64,000 nt of DNA from Glandiceps talaboti (Eukaryota; Hemichordata; Enteropneusta; Spengelidae), in contig NC_135565.1 in assembly GCF_964340395.1 (NCBI RefSeq), positions 3,955,642 to 4,019,641 of the forward strand. The letters are read 5' to 3'. The translations under genes were made by a program, and so were the position numbers. The notes under the pieces were generated by a model. It ran no database searches. It saw only the letters and a list, made by a program, of their open reading frames with translations, and was not told the origin of the DNA. Positions within the stretch are counted from its first letter, which is position 1; every line of letters starts with the position of its first letter. Below, one piece after another: positions 35,762-48,480 of the stretch.

Positions 35762-35962
35762 ACGCTTGCATGGTGTGTTAGCCTAGCCCAACAACTAATT
35801 CTACAACTTGATATTAATAAAATAGAGGGTGAGTACCCAGGTGCAAATGGCTAATGTTGTTCTTTACAAATACGAATACATGCATACATAAATAACAGCA
35901 TATACTGCATATATATATGTGGAGAATCGATGTAACGAGTAATCAAGTCACTTTCTTTTTTC

Positions 35963-35966
<4 letters not shown>

Positions 35967-36036
<70 letters not shown>
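35967..36036. repeat. (AT)n array
   Basis: About 35 pure dinucleotides. Confidence 0.97.
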
Positions 36037-36042
<6 letters not shown>

Positions 36043-37008
36043 CATAAAATGAAAGAAAACGAGTATGACATTACATAATGATTATGGATTTACGCTACGG
36101 ACCGTTTCACCAGAAGGATCTTCAGACGTAATATTGCAGTCGTCCAGTGCTCCTTTATGTATCAGACTACTGGCGTGGTATGTATTCAACGTTCTATGTA
36201 ACCATCCGTTTGAAATAACTTTTTTTTTTCAAAGGTACTCTTTCATTCTGTTACTCCTCATTCCCCCCCCCCCAAACCCGTATCCCAATTCCCACAAACG
36301 GAGGAACTGTGTTGTAAATAGGGTTTAAATTGTAGTCATTTCTTCTTTTTAAATTTGACAAATTTCGTTCAATATCTAGTTCTTGAAATTCATATTTGAT
36401 TAAAATTATATGCTTTGTTTTTAATTGATTTATGCTTCTGAAATGAAGATGTTTGTTGCCGATGTCTTGATTTGTTTGTTTGTTTATTTGTGTATTTGTT
36501 TGTTGGTTAGTTGTAAACAAATATATATATTATCCCTGGGCCTTCAGTGCCAGTGCTCCGTTATAGCTTACATACAGGTAGGATCTTCGTGTGGATGGAA
36601 TTCGACTATGACTATAGTAGCGAAGATGGCACGTTAGTCGTGCTTACTGTGTACAGCGTGGGAATTGAGTTGACTGTAGCCCGGCAGCCTATCCTCTAGC
36701 CTGTCCAAACAAGATTTGAACTATTTAGACTATACACTGGTGTGACTACTGTACAATAACATTGAATATATAGATACTGTAACAGATTAACATAGCAGAC
36801 ATTCACGTGTATTACCATAAGGTAACTGACATAAATATTACGTAGTTAGACTTTAAACGCTCATCAATGGATCAAGTGAACCGTGAATTTGTCCACAGCT
36901 TAGCCATCTCATCACGTGGAGATGCATGTGTTCATTTACCTCGGTTTGTATCCTTGAAAACATGCTAGAATTCCAGAATCAATTTGAAAACGACATTAAA
37001 GACATAAC

Positions 37009-37009
<1 letters not shown>

Positions 37010-37074
<65 letters not shown>

Positions 37075-37130
37075 GACAGAGACAGAGACAGAGACACACA
37101 CAGAGAGAGAGACAGAGAGACAGAGAGCGG
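37010..37130. repeat. (CAGA)n then GACAGA/GA-rich array
   Basis: About 15 CAGA units degrade into GACAGA and then GAGA. Confidence 0.95.
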
Positions 37131-37397
37131 AATAAGGAGGGCATGTGAGAAAGTGGTACGATGTTAACTTCTCGATGTCTACCTGTTTGAGTTGTGAAAT
37201 GCCCAGCGTTACGCGTTTGGCTATGTATTGCGTGACAAGCCCTAAATGAATAACAAACACATTATAAACCTGGGTATTTTGATATTTTACTTACAATTTT
37301 ACATAGAGGAGATCAAAAGCTTCCTAAGTATTTTGGTTTATAGAGTGTTTAACATAAACATATCAAATAACATGCGATAAATGTGACAACACTGTAC

Positions 37398-37465
37398 ATG
37401 CCGTGCGAGTGGTCTAATAGCTTAATGCTTGGATCGCTGCGAGAGTAGTTGTTGAACTGATTAAT
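37398..37465 (+). mobile_element. Possible tRNA-like SINE head relic
   Basis: GTGCGAGTGGTCTAATAGCT has the look of a tRNA A-box region. About 40 bases later GTTGTTGAACTG could be a decayed B box. No cloverleaf can be folded. Weak. Confidence 0.25.
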
Positions 37466-37496
37466 ATGTAACGATGAAATTAGAATTGGCCTTATG

Positions 37497-37925
37497 GGTT
37501 GGTTGATAGTTGGTTCCTAGATTGGGGCTTGTTGGTTGGTTTGTTGATTACTAGATTGATGGTTGGTTGGTTGGTTGGTTGGTTGGTTGGTTTGTTGGTT
37601 GGTTGATTGCTTGGTTGACGGTGGGTTAGTTGGTTGGTTGGTTGGTTGATTGCTGGGTTACTTGGTTGGTTGGTTGGTCGGTTGGTTTGCTGGGTTGATG
37701 GTTGGTTGGTTGGTTGGTTGGTTGGTCGATTGATTGCTGGGTTGGTTGGTTGGTTGGTTGGTTGGTTGGTTGGTTGGTTGATTGATGGCTAGGTTGATGG
37801 TTGGTTGGTTGTTGGTTTGCTGGTTTGATGGTTGGTTGGTTGGTTGGTTGGTTGGTTGGTTGGTTGGTTGATTGATTGCTGGGTTGGTTGATTGATTGCA
37901 GTGGGTTGATGGTTGGTTGATTAGA
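37497..37925. repeat. (GGTT)n minisatellite with GATTGCTGGG interruptions
   Basis: Runs of four to nine GGTT units are separated by GATTGCTGGGTT, GATGGTT or TTGCTGG interruptions. The interruptions recur roughly every 40-70 bp, so the array has been duplicated in larger blocks as well as by single units. Confidence 0.95.
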
Positions 37926-37929
37926 TCAA

Positions 37930-39360
37930 CTATATCATGGCAATTACTTTACGGTTGAGTGAATGTACACAAGAATTGGTACACGGCTCAGTAGATGAGA
38001 AACCAAAACTCGTTTATCTATACTTGTCTTGTGACAACTAGTAAAATAATTACAAATTAAATCAACTAAATCTCATTTAATCCATATAACTACTCTCAGT
38101 GCAGGTAATAACCATGTCATCTCCCAAGACGGGGTCAGTCAACAGAGTTGTACACAGACCACTTTGGCATAGGCTAACTTTACACACTTTTTTTTATCTA
38201 AGTTTGAGATACTTACAAATAATTCTTGAGTTTTGCCTGAAGAGAGCATAAAATATCCATATAATATTGACTGGTTTATATAATCCCCGTCATGTCATTT
38301 CTTTTTCTATGATCTTGATGTCGGTACCACCTTCTCGGTGCACCCAAAAGGTAGATCATAAAATCATTTATTCAGTTTGCCTAATAACTATTATGCTACA
38401 GATCTCCTGGTGTTGATCAGACATACAAGTATGTCAGCAAGTACAATAAAATATGTCATTCTTCAGATGAAAAAAAAAAGTGTCAGAAAAAGTTCAGATT
38501 TGAGCCATGCATCGGAGTGTATAAATTTATGCAAATTAACTACCAAAATAGATAGAGTTTCAATCAGACGGCACGGTGGTTTTTATTAGGTCACAGTCTA
38601 GTCTCACATGATGTGTTTTGTTTCCTGTTACACAACCAAATATACACAGACACTAATAGCGTGAATTCACATAAAATGATACATTTTATCTCACATTCAA
38701 CACAAATCAACATCACTGCTGGACGGGACAAGGAAGTTTCGAACACAAAACGTCATTTATGTTTACAGTTACAGAAAATGCAACATTTTATGCGCGCGAA
38801 TGCTATCAGTGTCTGTATTTTATTTGTGTAATTTGTAACAAACTAGACTTAAAACATATCTCGCCTCTTAATTGAAACTCTACAGTCTCCCTAGCTTGTT
38901 AGTAATATATTTTCTCAAAAAGTAGACTGTTAATCGATTCATGACTATAACATTAATCAATACAACGAAAACTTGTAAGACTATTTGAGTACATTAGATC
39001 TTGACGTTGTCATCAAATATCTTCAGCTGTATACCCTACGCTCAACAGTATAGATTTTCTGTGAGTTCCAATAATACAAAAAATACCAAGTGTTCACCTA
39101 TATGTTTGGACACTTTTCAATTTCATGTTTAAGAGTATATATATATACACAAACCCATCGGTGCGATAACTACAAAACAAACTCTATAAAACGACTTCTA
39201 TTGAACTTTAAACAAACACAGCGAAGTGTCAGACCGTTTGATCAATCAATGCCCTTTAGTAAGTAGGAGTGAAAAACTTTTCGAGACATTCGGGTCGTTG
39301 CTACAGTAACTTCAAAGTTCATGAAAAATGTTACGTTCGTATTGGAGCCATGTTCGTTCG
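37930..39360. other. No gene recognised
   Basis: AT-rich unique DNA. Chance frames only. Confidence 0.5.
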
Positions 39361-39368
39361 TAGCCCAG

Positions 39369-39410
39369 ACCCCCTCCCCCCACCCCCACCCCCATCCCCA
39401 GACCCAGACC
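39369..39410 (-). promoter_or_regulatory. C-rich tract, minus-strand G-quadruplex potential
   Basis: At least four runs of four or more C separated by single A or T bases, so the minus strand satisfies the G4 rule G3+N1-7 and the plus strand could form an i-motif. No promoter could be tied to it. Confidence 0.5.
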
Positions 39411-40290
39411 CTTCGCATTTGATTTTGTCGCACCGATTTTCCCTACTAATTACGACACTATTTTCGCGCAGATACTGATCATGGTCTCATTGTCTCAACC
39501 TATCACATCCACCGTAAGAGTCTATGTACTAACGCTGTTTATCTTTACAAACCATTTCTTATGGGAACGCTATTAGTATCATTATTGGCTTTCTCAGTTT
39601 CTCATACTTGTTTATTTGTTCTTGAAGTTGACCTTGAATAGAGCAAACTTACACCAATGAGGTGGAAAACAATGAACTTCGGTCGGGGTTATTTACAATT
39701 CTGGCATAGCTACTCGGGCGTTTACCCCCAAAACACAAGTTCAAATTTATTATTCGATAGGAGACACCTAACACCAAATAGAACTTAGAATTAGTTTAAC
39801 CTCACACATTTAACTATATAAGTGGGTGTTAGTTCTCTATAACCACTTAAAACCCAGATGGGGGTCCATTCAAATTAATTATTTAATTAATTAATTAATT
39901 GAAGTACATCATATCTTTAGTTTTGCTTGGTAAAGCGTGAAACGTAAACAAACTTAGAAATTAAGTAAGGTTCGAAGAACGTATATATAAAAGGCTGATT
40001 GGTTTGTGTTAATACTAATTGATTATTCCCATATCGTCATGTCCGTGCGGCAGAAGGACTGATCTAGTATATGACAAGAAGAATGATAACTCGTGCCTAT
40101 CTAGTTCTCCATCGCTGTCCTTGTTTTTTATGTTTGTATGTCTGTATAAATTACGCTGGTGTATTTGTTTTAGCTACTAGACACATTTTTGGTTGTTTCA
40201 TACAACTTGTCATGTTGTCTACATGTAACAGGAAACGAACGCTTGAACTGATTGAGCCAATGTACAGTATGTACTACATCTCTCCAAAAA
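39411..40290. other. No gene recognised
   Basis: Contains an ATTA-rich run near 39880-39900. Otherwise nothing. Confidence 0.5.

Positions 40291-40293
<3 letters not shown>

Positions 40294-40333
<40 letters not shown>
40294..40333. repeat. (GT)n array
   Basis: About 19 GT units. Confidence 0.97.
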
Positions 40334-40336
<3 letters not shown>

Positions 40337-41066
40337 CGTGAGTGTGTCACTCCCTCTTTCAACTAAAAAAAACCACTCAATTGATACCATCGTAGTCTCC
40401 TGATATATCAATATTATTATGAGAACGTACGGAACTCGATTGTGATTTGTAGAGTGATAGAAGTGCAACTTTGGCGTATACATTATATTTACTGTTAAAC
40501 TGTGGGGGTAAAGCGTGGCAGTACATCGTTTTAGTGGTACGTGTATCGTGTGCTTGTGTTGCCTTTCGTGTGCCGTTTATTCGGGCTCACAACAACCAAA
40601 CCAGATCAGAATGCAAATAAATTTGATCTATAGGCAAGTATTAAAACTATATCCTTAGTATTATAGTAAACCCAGAGACTTGTCCTCGTCACTATCGCTG
40701 GCTGTTGTTGCGTTTTCCGTTTGTACAGGTGTGCAGCATTTATCAAACAAGATCGCTAATCTCTAGGCTGGTAAAGCCCAGAAGCACAACCGATTAACGT
40801 TTATACTTACAACCATATTGTTAAGTCCATATCCACATTTTTCTGTGTGCGGCTTGATCAATCAATGACCGTTATTTTGTAGTTTGGTGCGAAGTAGGTA
40901 CTGCTGTAAGCTGCTTAAGACTGTCCTTTGTACAAATACACGGTAATAACTAGTCATGAATAGACCTGACTCCTGTATATATGGCCCTCGTCTGTATCTC
41001 ACAATATCTCACACACAAAAAACATACCTGTTGTCTCGTCCTGTTGTGCTCGTTGTCTGGTTACAG

Positions 41067-41309
41067 ATGTGTTCACGATACTCCGTTGGTAATGTTCTGT
41101 CACAAATACCTCCTTTCCTTTCTCACTTGTCACAGAGCGTGAGAACGGGTGGTTTTCATATTGTACGCAAACATCCTCTGAAGCTCCATGGGTCGTCCGC
41201 GGCAAACTTTGCCGATACGAGTATTGAGCTCCCGCCGGACTTTGATGAGACGAGTGTATTATCTGTTAGGGGCAAACATAATTATAATGAGTTACAATCC
41301 GAGGGATGA
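41067..41309 (+). CDS. Possible terminal coding exon (strand uncertain)
   Basis: The plus-strand acceptor has a strong pyrimidine tract (CTCGTTGTCTGGTTACAG to 41066). It is followed by an open frame of 80 codons, starting MCSRYSVGNVLSQIPPFL and ending in an acidic, polar tail with HNYNELQSEG before TGA. It resembles a cytosolic tail but no family is recognised. An alternative on the minus strand is equally open: acceptor GTTTGCCCCTAACAG near 41265, a frame through HQSPAGAQYSYRQSLPRT, and a GTAACC donor near 41066. CpG-containing, less AT-rich composition sets the segment apart from its flanks and favours a real exon on one strand. AATAAA at 41973 could serve the plus-strand reading. Confidence 0.38.
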   Translation: MCSRYSVGNVLSQIPPFLSHLSQSVRTGGFHIVRKHPLKLHGSSAANFADTSIELPPDFDETSVLSVRGKHNYNELQSEG

Positions 41310-41684
41310 ATATGTGGCGTCACGTGCTATACATTCATAAGCATTCTACACCACAATATCGTTATGAATGGTGACAAACATGTTAAGCGTTGTGGATACA
41401 ATGGTATAAGAAAATGGTAAAATAGTCCCTCACTGTGCACTGCTCACCCCCTGAGGTAAATATTGGTATGGTCCTAGATGAACCACAGTTGTTTACATCT
41501 TTTGATAACAAATTGCTAACAACCATGTGTTCTCACACAAATATTAAATTGCCAGTCGTTTACGCGAATTTGTCAAGGCAACAAGTGGTACTCAGTGTGA
41601 CATATACATGTATTAGCCCCTAGCCCCGTGTCCGTCTCTATCTCCCTGTCCAGCTAGGTGACTGTCTCGGAGACTCCCTCCCTG

Positions 41685-41947
<263 letters not shown>

Positions 41948-41984
41948 CGACTCTCTCGCTGTTTCTCATATTGAATAAACTCAC

Positions 41985-42551
41985 AGTAACATAAATAACC
42001 CCGATTTCAAAGAAAGTCGTAACCCAGTTTTTTCTTATACCTCGATCAACATAATAAAGACTTATGGAATCAATTTACCGATTTTCTTCATTTCGATTTG
42101 TGGTATATAAATTGACTGAGTTGGAGTGGAGACTATGTCTTGCCGCCAATATTCTGATGTAGATTGTATGTCAAAAGTGAGCTATTAAACATTGTTAGAA
42201 TTGAAATATATGATTGTATTTATCAAGGCTTAGACGGTGAAATCATTGAATTTTTTTTACAACTGCAATGTTTTGCTGCTGGGATCGACATCTCTGATTC
42301 TGCTATATAGTGATTAATGTCTGTTCATCTTCTGTATCATCATAGCTCAAAACCATTTAGGCAGAAAATAACGGAAATTACCTCACATTTCAAGTTACTA
42401 AGCAAGCAGTTGAAGAAATGTTTCAATGTTAAGTATAAATACTAACCAGAATTTTAATAAAATATGCCCGCATATCGTTGAAATGACAGTACGTGCTCGT
42501 TAATTACGTAATTACCGTGACAGCAGCTATAGCCAGCACGCATCTGTAGAA
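41985..42551. other. No gene recognised
   Basis: AT-rich unique DNA. Confidence 0.5.
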
Positions 42552-42593
42552 CTCCCACATCCCCATCCCCATCCCCACCGCTAGCCCCACCCC
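42552..42593 (-). promoter_or_regulatory. CCCCAT repeat, minus-strand G-quadruplex potential
   Basis: Three CCCCAT units, then two more C4 runs after a short gap. Function unknown. Confidence 0.45.
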
Positions 42594-42759
42594 ATTCAAA
42601 GGGGCACAGTCTGTAACGTATTGGTTAGAAATATCGTTTGTTTTATATATTGAAATATCCTACTACATGCAAACACATACTGAATCATATACGTGGTCGA
42701 GCTTTCATCATGACATAATAAATTGGTTACTAAAATATTTGAAAAATAGCACACAATTG

Positions 42760-42970
42760 GTGCATGTTTCTGTACGTCCAAGTATTGCAGACGATGATTT
42801 GTATACATTCGAACACAATTGTTACATGTGTCCGTACGTCCAAGTATTGCAGACGGTGATTTATAAACATTGTAACACTGTACTGTGATAATTGTTGAGT
42901 GTGTCTTATCTATTGTAAAGGATAGTTTATGTACATTGTAGTTGTTGCATGGGTCTGACTCTTGCAGTCT
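42760..42970. repeat. Degenerate tandem repeat, about 66-bp unit, three copies
   Basis: Two close copies share GTACGTCCAAGTATTGCAGA followed by GATTTRTAWACATT. A third copy around 42895-42965 is diverged. The unit length, close to a multiple of three, explains the 131-codon minus-strand frame at 42596-42991, which I do not call a gene. Confidence 0.75.
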
Positions 42971-42999
42971 CCACCAATCCCATCCATGCATAGTATATT

Positions 43000-43800
43000 A
43001 GTAGTGTACAATCATGATGTTGTGATGTGTATTTTTGTTTTGTCTGTCAAAATTATTACAAGGAGATACGTTGTCTTTCATATTGTCATTTTTATACAAT
43101 TAAATCACCCTCTCTCAGAGACAGATACATGCAAAATATGTTTTACAATGTATTACAATACCCTCTGAAAGAGAGAGACACGTGAAACAATTGTGTCAGT
43201 CCATGGCTGTCAACGGTACAGTTTAGTTTCGTCTGCTGTATATTATACTGTATTATATGTATGTTTTGAATCTCGACTAAATGGGGCCTCGTGTTACAGA
43301 TTCAGACAGTGCCGCTTACACGCTGTTGACCGTATACGTATAGGATGCATTTTGTACATTTTGTTCTCATGCTACTTACGAATAACATACAAGTAGAAGT
43401 ATATTATAATCGGCAACATAATAACCATTTTATGTTTACATTCACTCTTAGTCTCAATATTCAAAGACGATTGTAATAAATGATATGACAGCGATCTTGA
43501 ATGAAAAATCACTTCAATGTAAAGTGAATAATGACACTAGATCTATTAAGTGAATTGAAAACCAGTCGTACATTGGTTTATGAAGTAGGAAAATAAGCTT
43601 AAAATGCGTTTCATTTAATTCGTCACGATATCAAGACGTGATAATAAGAATTATGATACACTATGTATTTGAATATATAATTCCGTGCCTGACCGTCGCA
43701 TTGGCAGTTATCATTTATGAATTATATATGTATAGATCTACCAGTTAAATTCTGTTCAGGCTAGGTTTCATATGCCGGCTGCCAATACCCGAACCTATAT
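43000..43800. other. No gene recognised
   Basis: AT-rich DNA with two similar CCCTCTC/CAGAGAC-type words near 43110 and 43162. Otherwise nothing. Confidence 0.5.
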
Positions 43801-43801
43801 T

Positions 43802-43803
<2 letters not shown>

Positions 43804-43846
<43 letters not shown>

Positions 43847-43865
43847 ATGTATGTATGTATGTATG

Positions 43866-43935
<70 letters not shown>

Positions 43936-43942
43936 TCTCTCT
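43804..43942. repeat. Compound (CTGT)n-(ATGT)n-(CT)n
   Basis: CTGT to 43844, ATGT to 43867, CT to 43942. A similar CTGT-to-CT transition occurs at 41685-41944 and 63574-63685. Confidence 0.97.
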
Positions 43943-44539
43943 GAATTCGAAGTTGATGGCTAACATATCATTTTTAAGCACCATTTAAATCGTCCAATAT
44001 ATGCTGAACATTTGAAATTGTTGTTGGTTCAAAAATGTTTATATTTATGTGGTCTTCTTGCGATATGACAGAATGGGGGCGCTGTTCAACCGACCGCTCG
44101 GACCAGTCTTACTGTATGAGCTAAGGAGTCGGGAGGAACGTAAAGTATAAGAACGGGTCACTATGATAAACTTAGTAAAAAGCTTGATACGCCTGGACAC
44201 TATTCCACGATAGCCATGACAATGAATTTGTGTCCCGGATTAGTGGCACTGTCAATAAACTTGGTGCATTCTAATATTTGATATGATATACACATTTTGT
44301 GACACGCAAATGCCTACCAACCTACATAATTACATTTATACATTGAAATATTTCTATGAAATTTCAAGTTGACGACAATCGAACTGTGCTTGAATTTAAA
44401 GCTGGAATTTGAACGCTTTTAAAAATATTGTTTTGTTATGTAACAATAGCTACGTTAATCATAATATAGTACACCGTCAAAAGTATCTCATCACCTGTGG
44501 ATAAACATATTTCTGAATGTTCATATATATGTATATATG

Positions 44540-44545
<6 letters not shown>

Positions 44546-44593
<48 letters not shown>

Positions 44594-44594
44594 C

Positions 44595-44629
<35 letters not shown>

Positions 44630-44682
44630 CTCGGTGAGTATCAATCTGCTAAGACAGTGCTCTATACCGCAGTGGCAGAGCG

Positions 44683-44767
<85 letters not shown>
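44546..44767. repeat. Three (AT)n arrays in a cluster
   Basis: Pure AT at 44546-44592, 44599-44628 and 44685-44767, separated by AACTCTGT and a 56-bp unique spacer. Confidence 0.97.
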
Positions 44768-44769
<2 letters not shown>

Positions 44770-44906
44770 GATTTTCCACGGATGTTACAGGACAAATGTA
44801 TGTGATGTTGTATCTTTAAGAGCAATAAGAAAAATTAAATCAGCTCCGATGCTATAATGTATGGGAGCAGCGTGATTTATTTACAGACGCTCGCTCTCTC
44901 ACCTAC

Positions 44907-44962
44907 CTGTACGATCAAGGTTTCTATCGTAGAAGTCCACCGAGCGAGCAAGAGAGTTGATT
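44907..44962 (-). CDS. Possible short internal exon
   Basis: A 56-base segment between an acceptor (CCAATTGTATAG, with a branch-like CATTAAC upstream) and a strong donor ACAG/GTAGGT at 44906. In one phase it reads INSLARSVDFYDRNLDRT. It is less AT-rich than its surroundings. Too short to assign. A second frame is also open. Confidence 0.2.
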
Positions 44963-44999
44963 CTATACAATTGGTTAATGATGTTGATGATAATGATTT

Positions 45000-46280
45000 T
45001 TCTCTTTCACAAATAAATTAGTAGTCTGGGTAGTTTATAACCAAATCGCTAAACTTATATAAACACTCAGGGGAGATTTTCGAAAATTGAATATAGACGC
45101 TAAAAGGCTTGACAAATGGAACTCGTTTATAAGCAGTGAATAGGTAGACTAAGTCTATAATATCGTTTGCAATTCAAATCTAGTCAACTGGAATGCACAA
45201 AACCTTACTGTTTGCAGGAAATTATCAACAAGAAATGAACGTCATACAAGAGTGGAACCCGAACTTTCAGCTAACTTAGACACAGAATAAATGTATATTG
45301 TTGTTGAAGGTGGTTGATTATACAAGTTGGCGAGTGATAGCGGTGCCTGGTTGTGTGGATAGAATCATCCTGTAATCAATATAATGCAAACATTGAAAGT
45401 CCTAATATATGTACAACTGCAAGATTATAGAAGTCATCAGAAACGCCACTGTACTGTGAGTACAAATGTAGTCCTTCAATAGCTTGCGTCAAAATAGTTG
45501 TCAGTGTGTCAGATAACTGAAAGTTCGGCTTCCGCTGTTGTATTACGTTCGGGTTTTTTGTTGATCTTTTCCTGCAAAGAGTAAGATTTTGTTCCTAAGA
45601 TATTGGTATCATATAGTTATGCTGAAAGCGTGGTTTCCACAGTCGTATCATGTTTCAAAAAACACGTCGAGATTTGAGTGGAATACCGAAGAGATCAGAT
45701 TACAATGGACGGGTATGACATCTAGGAAATCGCTATGGACCATCAATTTTATTCCCCGAGTTATTGAAATTTACGGCAAAGGAATTTACGAGACAACATT
45801 ATTTAACACGGCATGTAAATTGTAATCTGAAGAAGTTGATGTGCATGCCAACAAAGCGTCTGGATGAAAAATGAACAATGTCACCCTTTCGGTCTCAACA
45901 CATTTCCCGCTAAAACATTTCTTTCATAATTGTTCATATTTTCTGTTAAATTTTGGCAACGTTCCAACCTTTTTAGGACTGAGATTGTAAAAATCATCTC
46001 GTTGATAAATCTGTGTACACATTTTTATTATCACCGTGACGCAGAAATGTCATGCATGGAAAAGAGACACCGATTTCTAGTACAAATGCCGTTTCCTTCT
46101 CCAGTCATTGTTTTAGAAATTTAAATTAATACAAAATAGGGAAAAAAAGCATACCTCTTTCATACAATTTTTGACAGATCCAAAATTTCTTTATGTTTTT
46201 AAAAAACACGTTTAATTCTACGCGAATGTATGTAACTAGATGTAAATAACATTAATCTATTTCCATAAACGTATGTACAA
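45000..46280. other. No gene recognised
   Basis: AT-rich unique DNA. A 78-codon frame at 45589-45825 lacks an ATG and has no recognisable domain. Confidence 0.45.
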
Positions 46281-46282
46281 GC

Positions 46283-46450
46283 GGTTGACCAGCCAGGCAA
46301 TGTGGCGGTTGACCAGCCAGGTAATATGGCGGTTGACCAGCCAAGCAATGTGGCGGTTGACCAGCAAGGCAATGTGGCGGTTGACCTGCCAGGCAATATG
46401 GCGTTTGACCAGCCAAGCAATGTGGCGGTTGACCAGCAAGGCAATGTGGG
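46283..46450. repeat. Minisatellite, seven units of 24 bp
   Basis: Seven copies of a 24-bp unit built on GGTTGACCAGCCAGGCAATG then TGGC. Variants include CAAGG/CCAAG and TTTGACC. The length is a multiple of three and the unit lacks stops in several frames, so peptides such as AWLVNRHI repeat on both strands. With no start or splice context, a coding role is not supported. Confidence 0.95.
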
Positions 46451-47439
46451 GTTAATATGAAGTGGAATTTTATTATTTTGAACGATGACGTCAGAATGAA
46501 GACGTACGATATATAACTAAAATTTTAAACCCGCGATAAGACCAATCTCTATAAAACACAATTTCTGTGATTTAGAGCAAATCCATAAAATGAATCAGAC
46601 AGATTTCCTCATCAGAGATACTCCAACATTGACTGATTTTTCGTACAAATTTGTAATGTACAATAAAACCATGCCATCGTACATCACTCAGTTACGTCAA
46701 TGTAGAGCTATATTATTTCAGATTATAAGCTTTAAGATCGGTAAATCACATTAAAAGTAAAGAAATTCAATGATAAAAATACGAGTTTAAAAACTGCACA
46801 AATTAAATGCAAAAGCAAACTAAAATTTCAATGCCCCGATTTAAAATAAACATTCCAAGTGAAAGAACTTATAAGTATGTTACACTTACGACTACTTCGA
46901 TCAAACTCGATTACTTCCTGGATCTTCTTAGTGATTCGCAATGAGACGGCGTGGCTGCAACAATACAGATCTATTATGCAATGATATTGCAGGGATGGTT
47001 ACTCGGCAGACTGAGTAATTGGGAAAATATCGTACACTATCGTGAGAAAGGCAAGATTAAATCGGAAGTTATTTCATAAATGAAATATTCCTTTTCAGTT
47101 ACTGTATGTCCCTATATATCGGAAACGATTGTGTGTTACGCGCTCTAAATATAGGCATACTTTACATTTGTGTGGCTGTTATTTTATACGGCGTCTTGTC
47201 TTGATTTCAAAGCAATGGAAAGAATTCCTTTAATTTAAGGTCGTCACCTGCAGAACGAGTAAACAGCAGCCTCGTTCAAAGTGAGTGGCACGAGTCACAC
47301 TCTAGGTGATTGACAGGAGCCTCGTTCAAGACGAATGTAACAGCGAATGAAGATAGAGCTAGATGGTGATTTACATACATACAGTAACTGGAAACTGTCG
47401 CTAGGTCCTCTCATTGCCAAGGTCAAGTTACAGTTCACA
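46451..47439. other. No gene recognised
   Basis: Unique DNA. A short direct repeat of GCCTCGTTCAA occurs at 47270 and 47320, about 50 bp apart, just before the pentanucleotide array. Confidence 0.5.
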
Positions 47440-48480
47440 ACATAGTACAGTACAGTAGAGTACAATGCAGTACAGTACATCACAGCACAGTGCAGTACAG
47501 TACAGTACAGTACAGTACAGTACAGTACAGTATAATATGGTATAGTACAGTGCAGTACAGTATAGTACAGTATAGTGCAGTACAAAGCAGTGCGGTGCGG
47601 TACAGTACAGTACAGTACAGTACAACACAGTACAGTACAGAATAGAAAAGTACAGTGCAGTGCAGTATAGTACAGTACAGTACAGTGTAATGCAATGCAA
47701 TACAGTACATTATAGTACAAAACAGTATAGTACAGTATAGTATAGTGCAGTGCAGTACATATACAGTGCAGTACAGTATAGTATAGTCCAGTACAGTACA
47801 GTATAGTACAGTACATATACAGTGCAGTACAGTACAGTACAGTACAATACAGTGCAGTACAGTACAGTACAGTATAATATAATATGGTATAGTACAGTGC
47901 AGTACAGTATAGTACAGTACTATACAGTATAGTATAGTACAGTACAGTGCAGTGCAATGCAGTACAGTACAATATATTACAGTACAGTATAGTACAGTAC
48001 AGTATAGTATAATATGGTATAGTATAGTGCAGTACAGTATAGTATAGTGCAGTACAGTACAGTATAGTACAGTACATATGCAGTACAGTATAGTACAGTA
48101 CAATACAGTGCAGTACAGTATAGTATAACATGGTATAGTACAGTGCAGTATAGTACAGTACTATACAGTATAGTATAGTACAGTACAGTGCAGGGCAATG
48201 CAGTACAGTACAGTATAGTACAGTACAGTACAGTATAGTATAATATGGTATAGTACAGTGCAGTACAGTATAGTACAGTATAGTACAGTACTATACAGTA
48301 AAGTATAGTATAGTACAATACAGTGCAGTGCAATGCAGTACAGTACAGTATAGTGCAGTACAGTATAGTATAGTGCAGTACAGTGCAATGCAGTGCAGTA
48401 CAATGCAGTACAGTGTATAGTACAGTACAGTGTATTGCAGTGCAGTACTGTACAGTACAGTGCGGAATAGTATAGTAGTG
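47440..48480. repeat. 1-kb pentanucleotide array (ACAGT)n with higher-order repeats
   Basis: About 200 pentamers of the form RYAGT (mostly ACAGT, GCAGT, ATAGT). Superimposed is a longer period: the word AATATGGTATAG recurs at 47534, 47881, 48011, 48242 (AACATGGTATAG at 48127), each followed by GTACAGTGCAGTACAG-like sequence, giving spacings of about 115-130 bp and one of about three times that. Minus-strand Tyr/Cys-rich frames up to 278 codons are by-products of the repeat. Confidence 0.95.

Noticed and set aside
37398-37465. Functional tRNA gene
   Set aside because: A-box-like sequence but no cloverleaf, no proper B box and no acceptor stem. Listed only as a possible SINE relic. The same holds for 20400-20510 and 8413-8470.
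42596-42991. 131-codon minus-strand frame
   Set aside because: Largely a degenerate tandem repeat with unit length near a multiple of three. No start, splice or domain evidence.
46257-46455. Repeat protein with AWLVNRHI-type units
   Set aside because: A 24-bp minisatellite open on both strands. No coding context.
47295-48131. 278-codon minus-strand reading frame rich in Tyr, Cys, Leu
   Set aside because: It is a direct translation of the RYAGT pentanucleotide array. Other frames over the array are also long, and there is no start or splice context.
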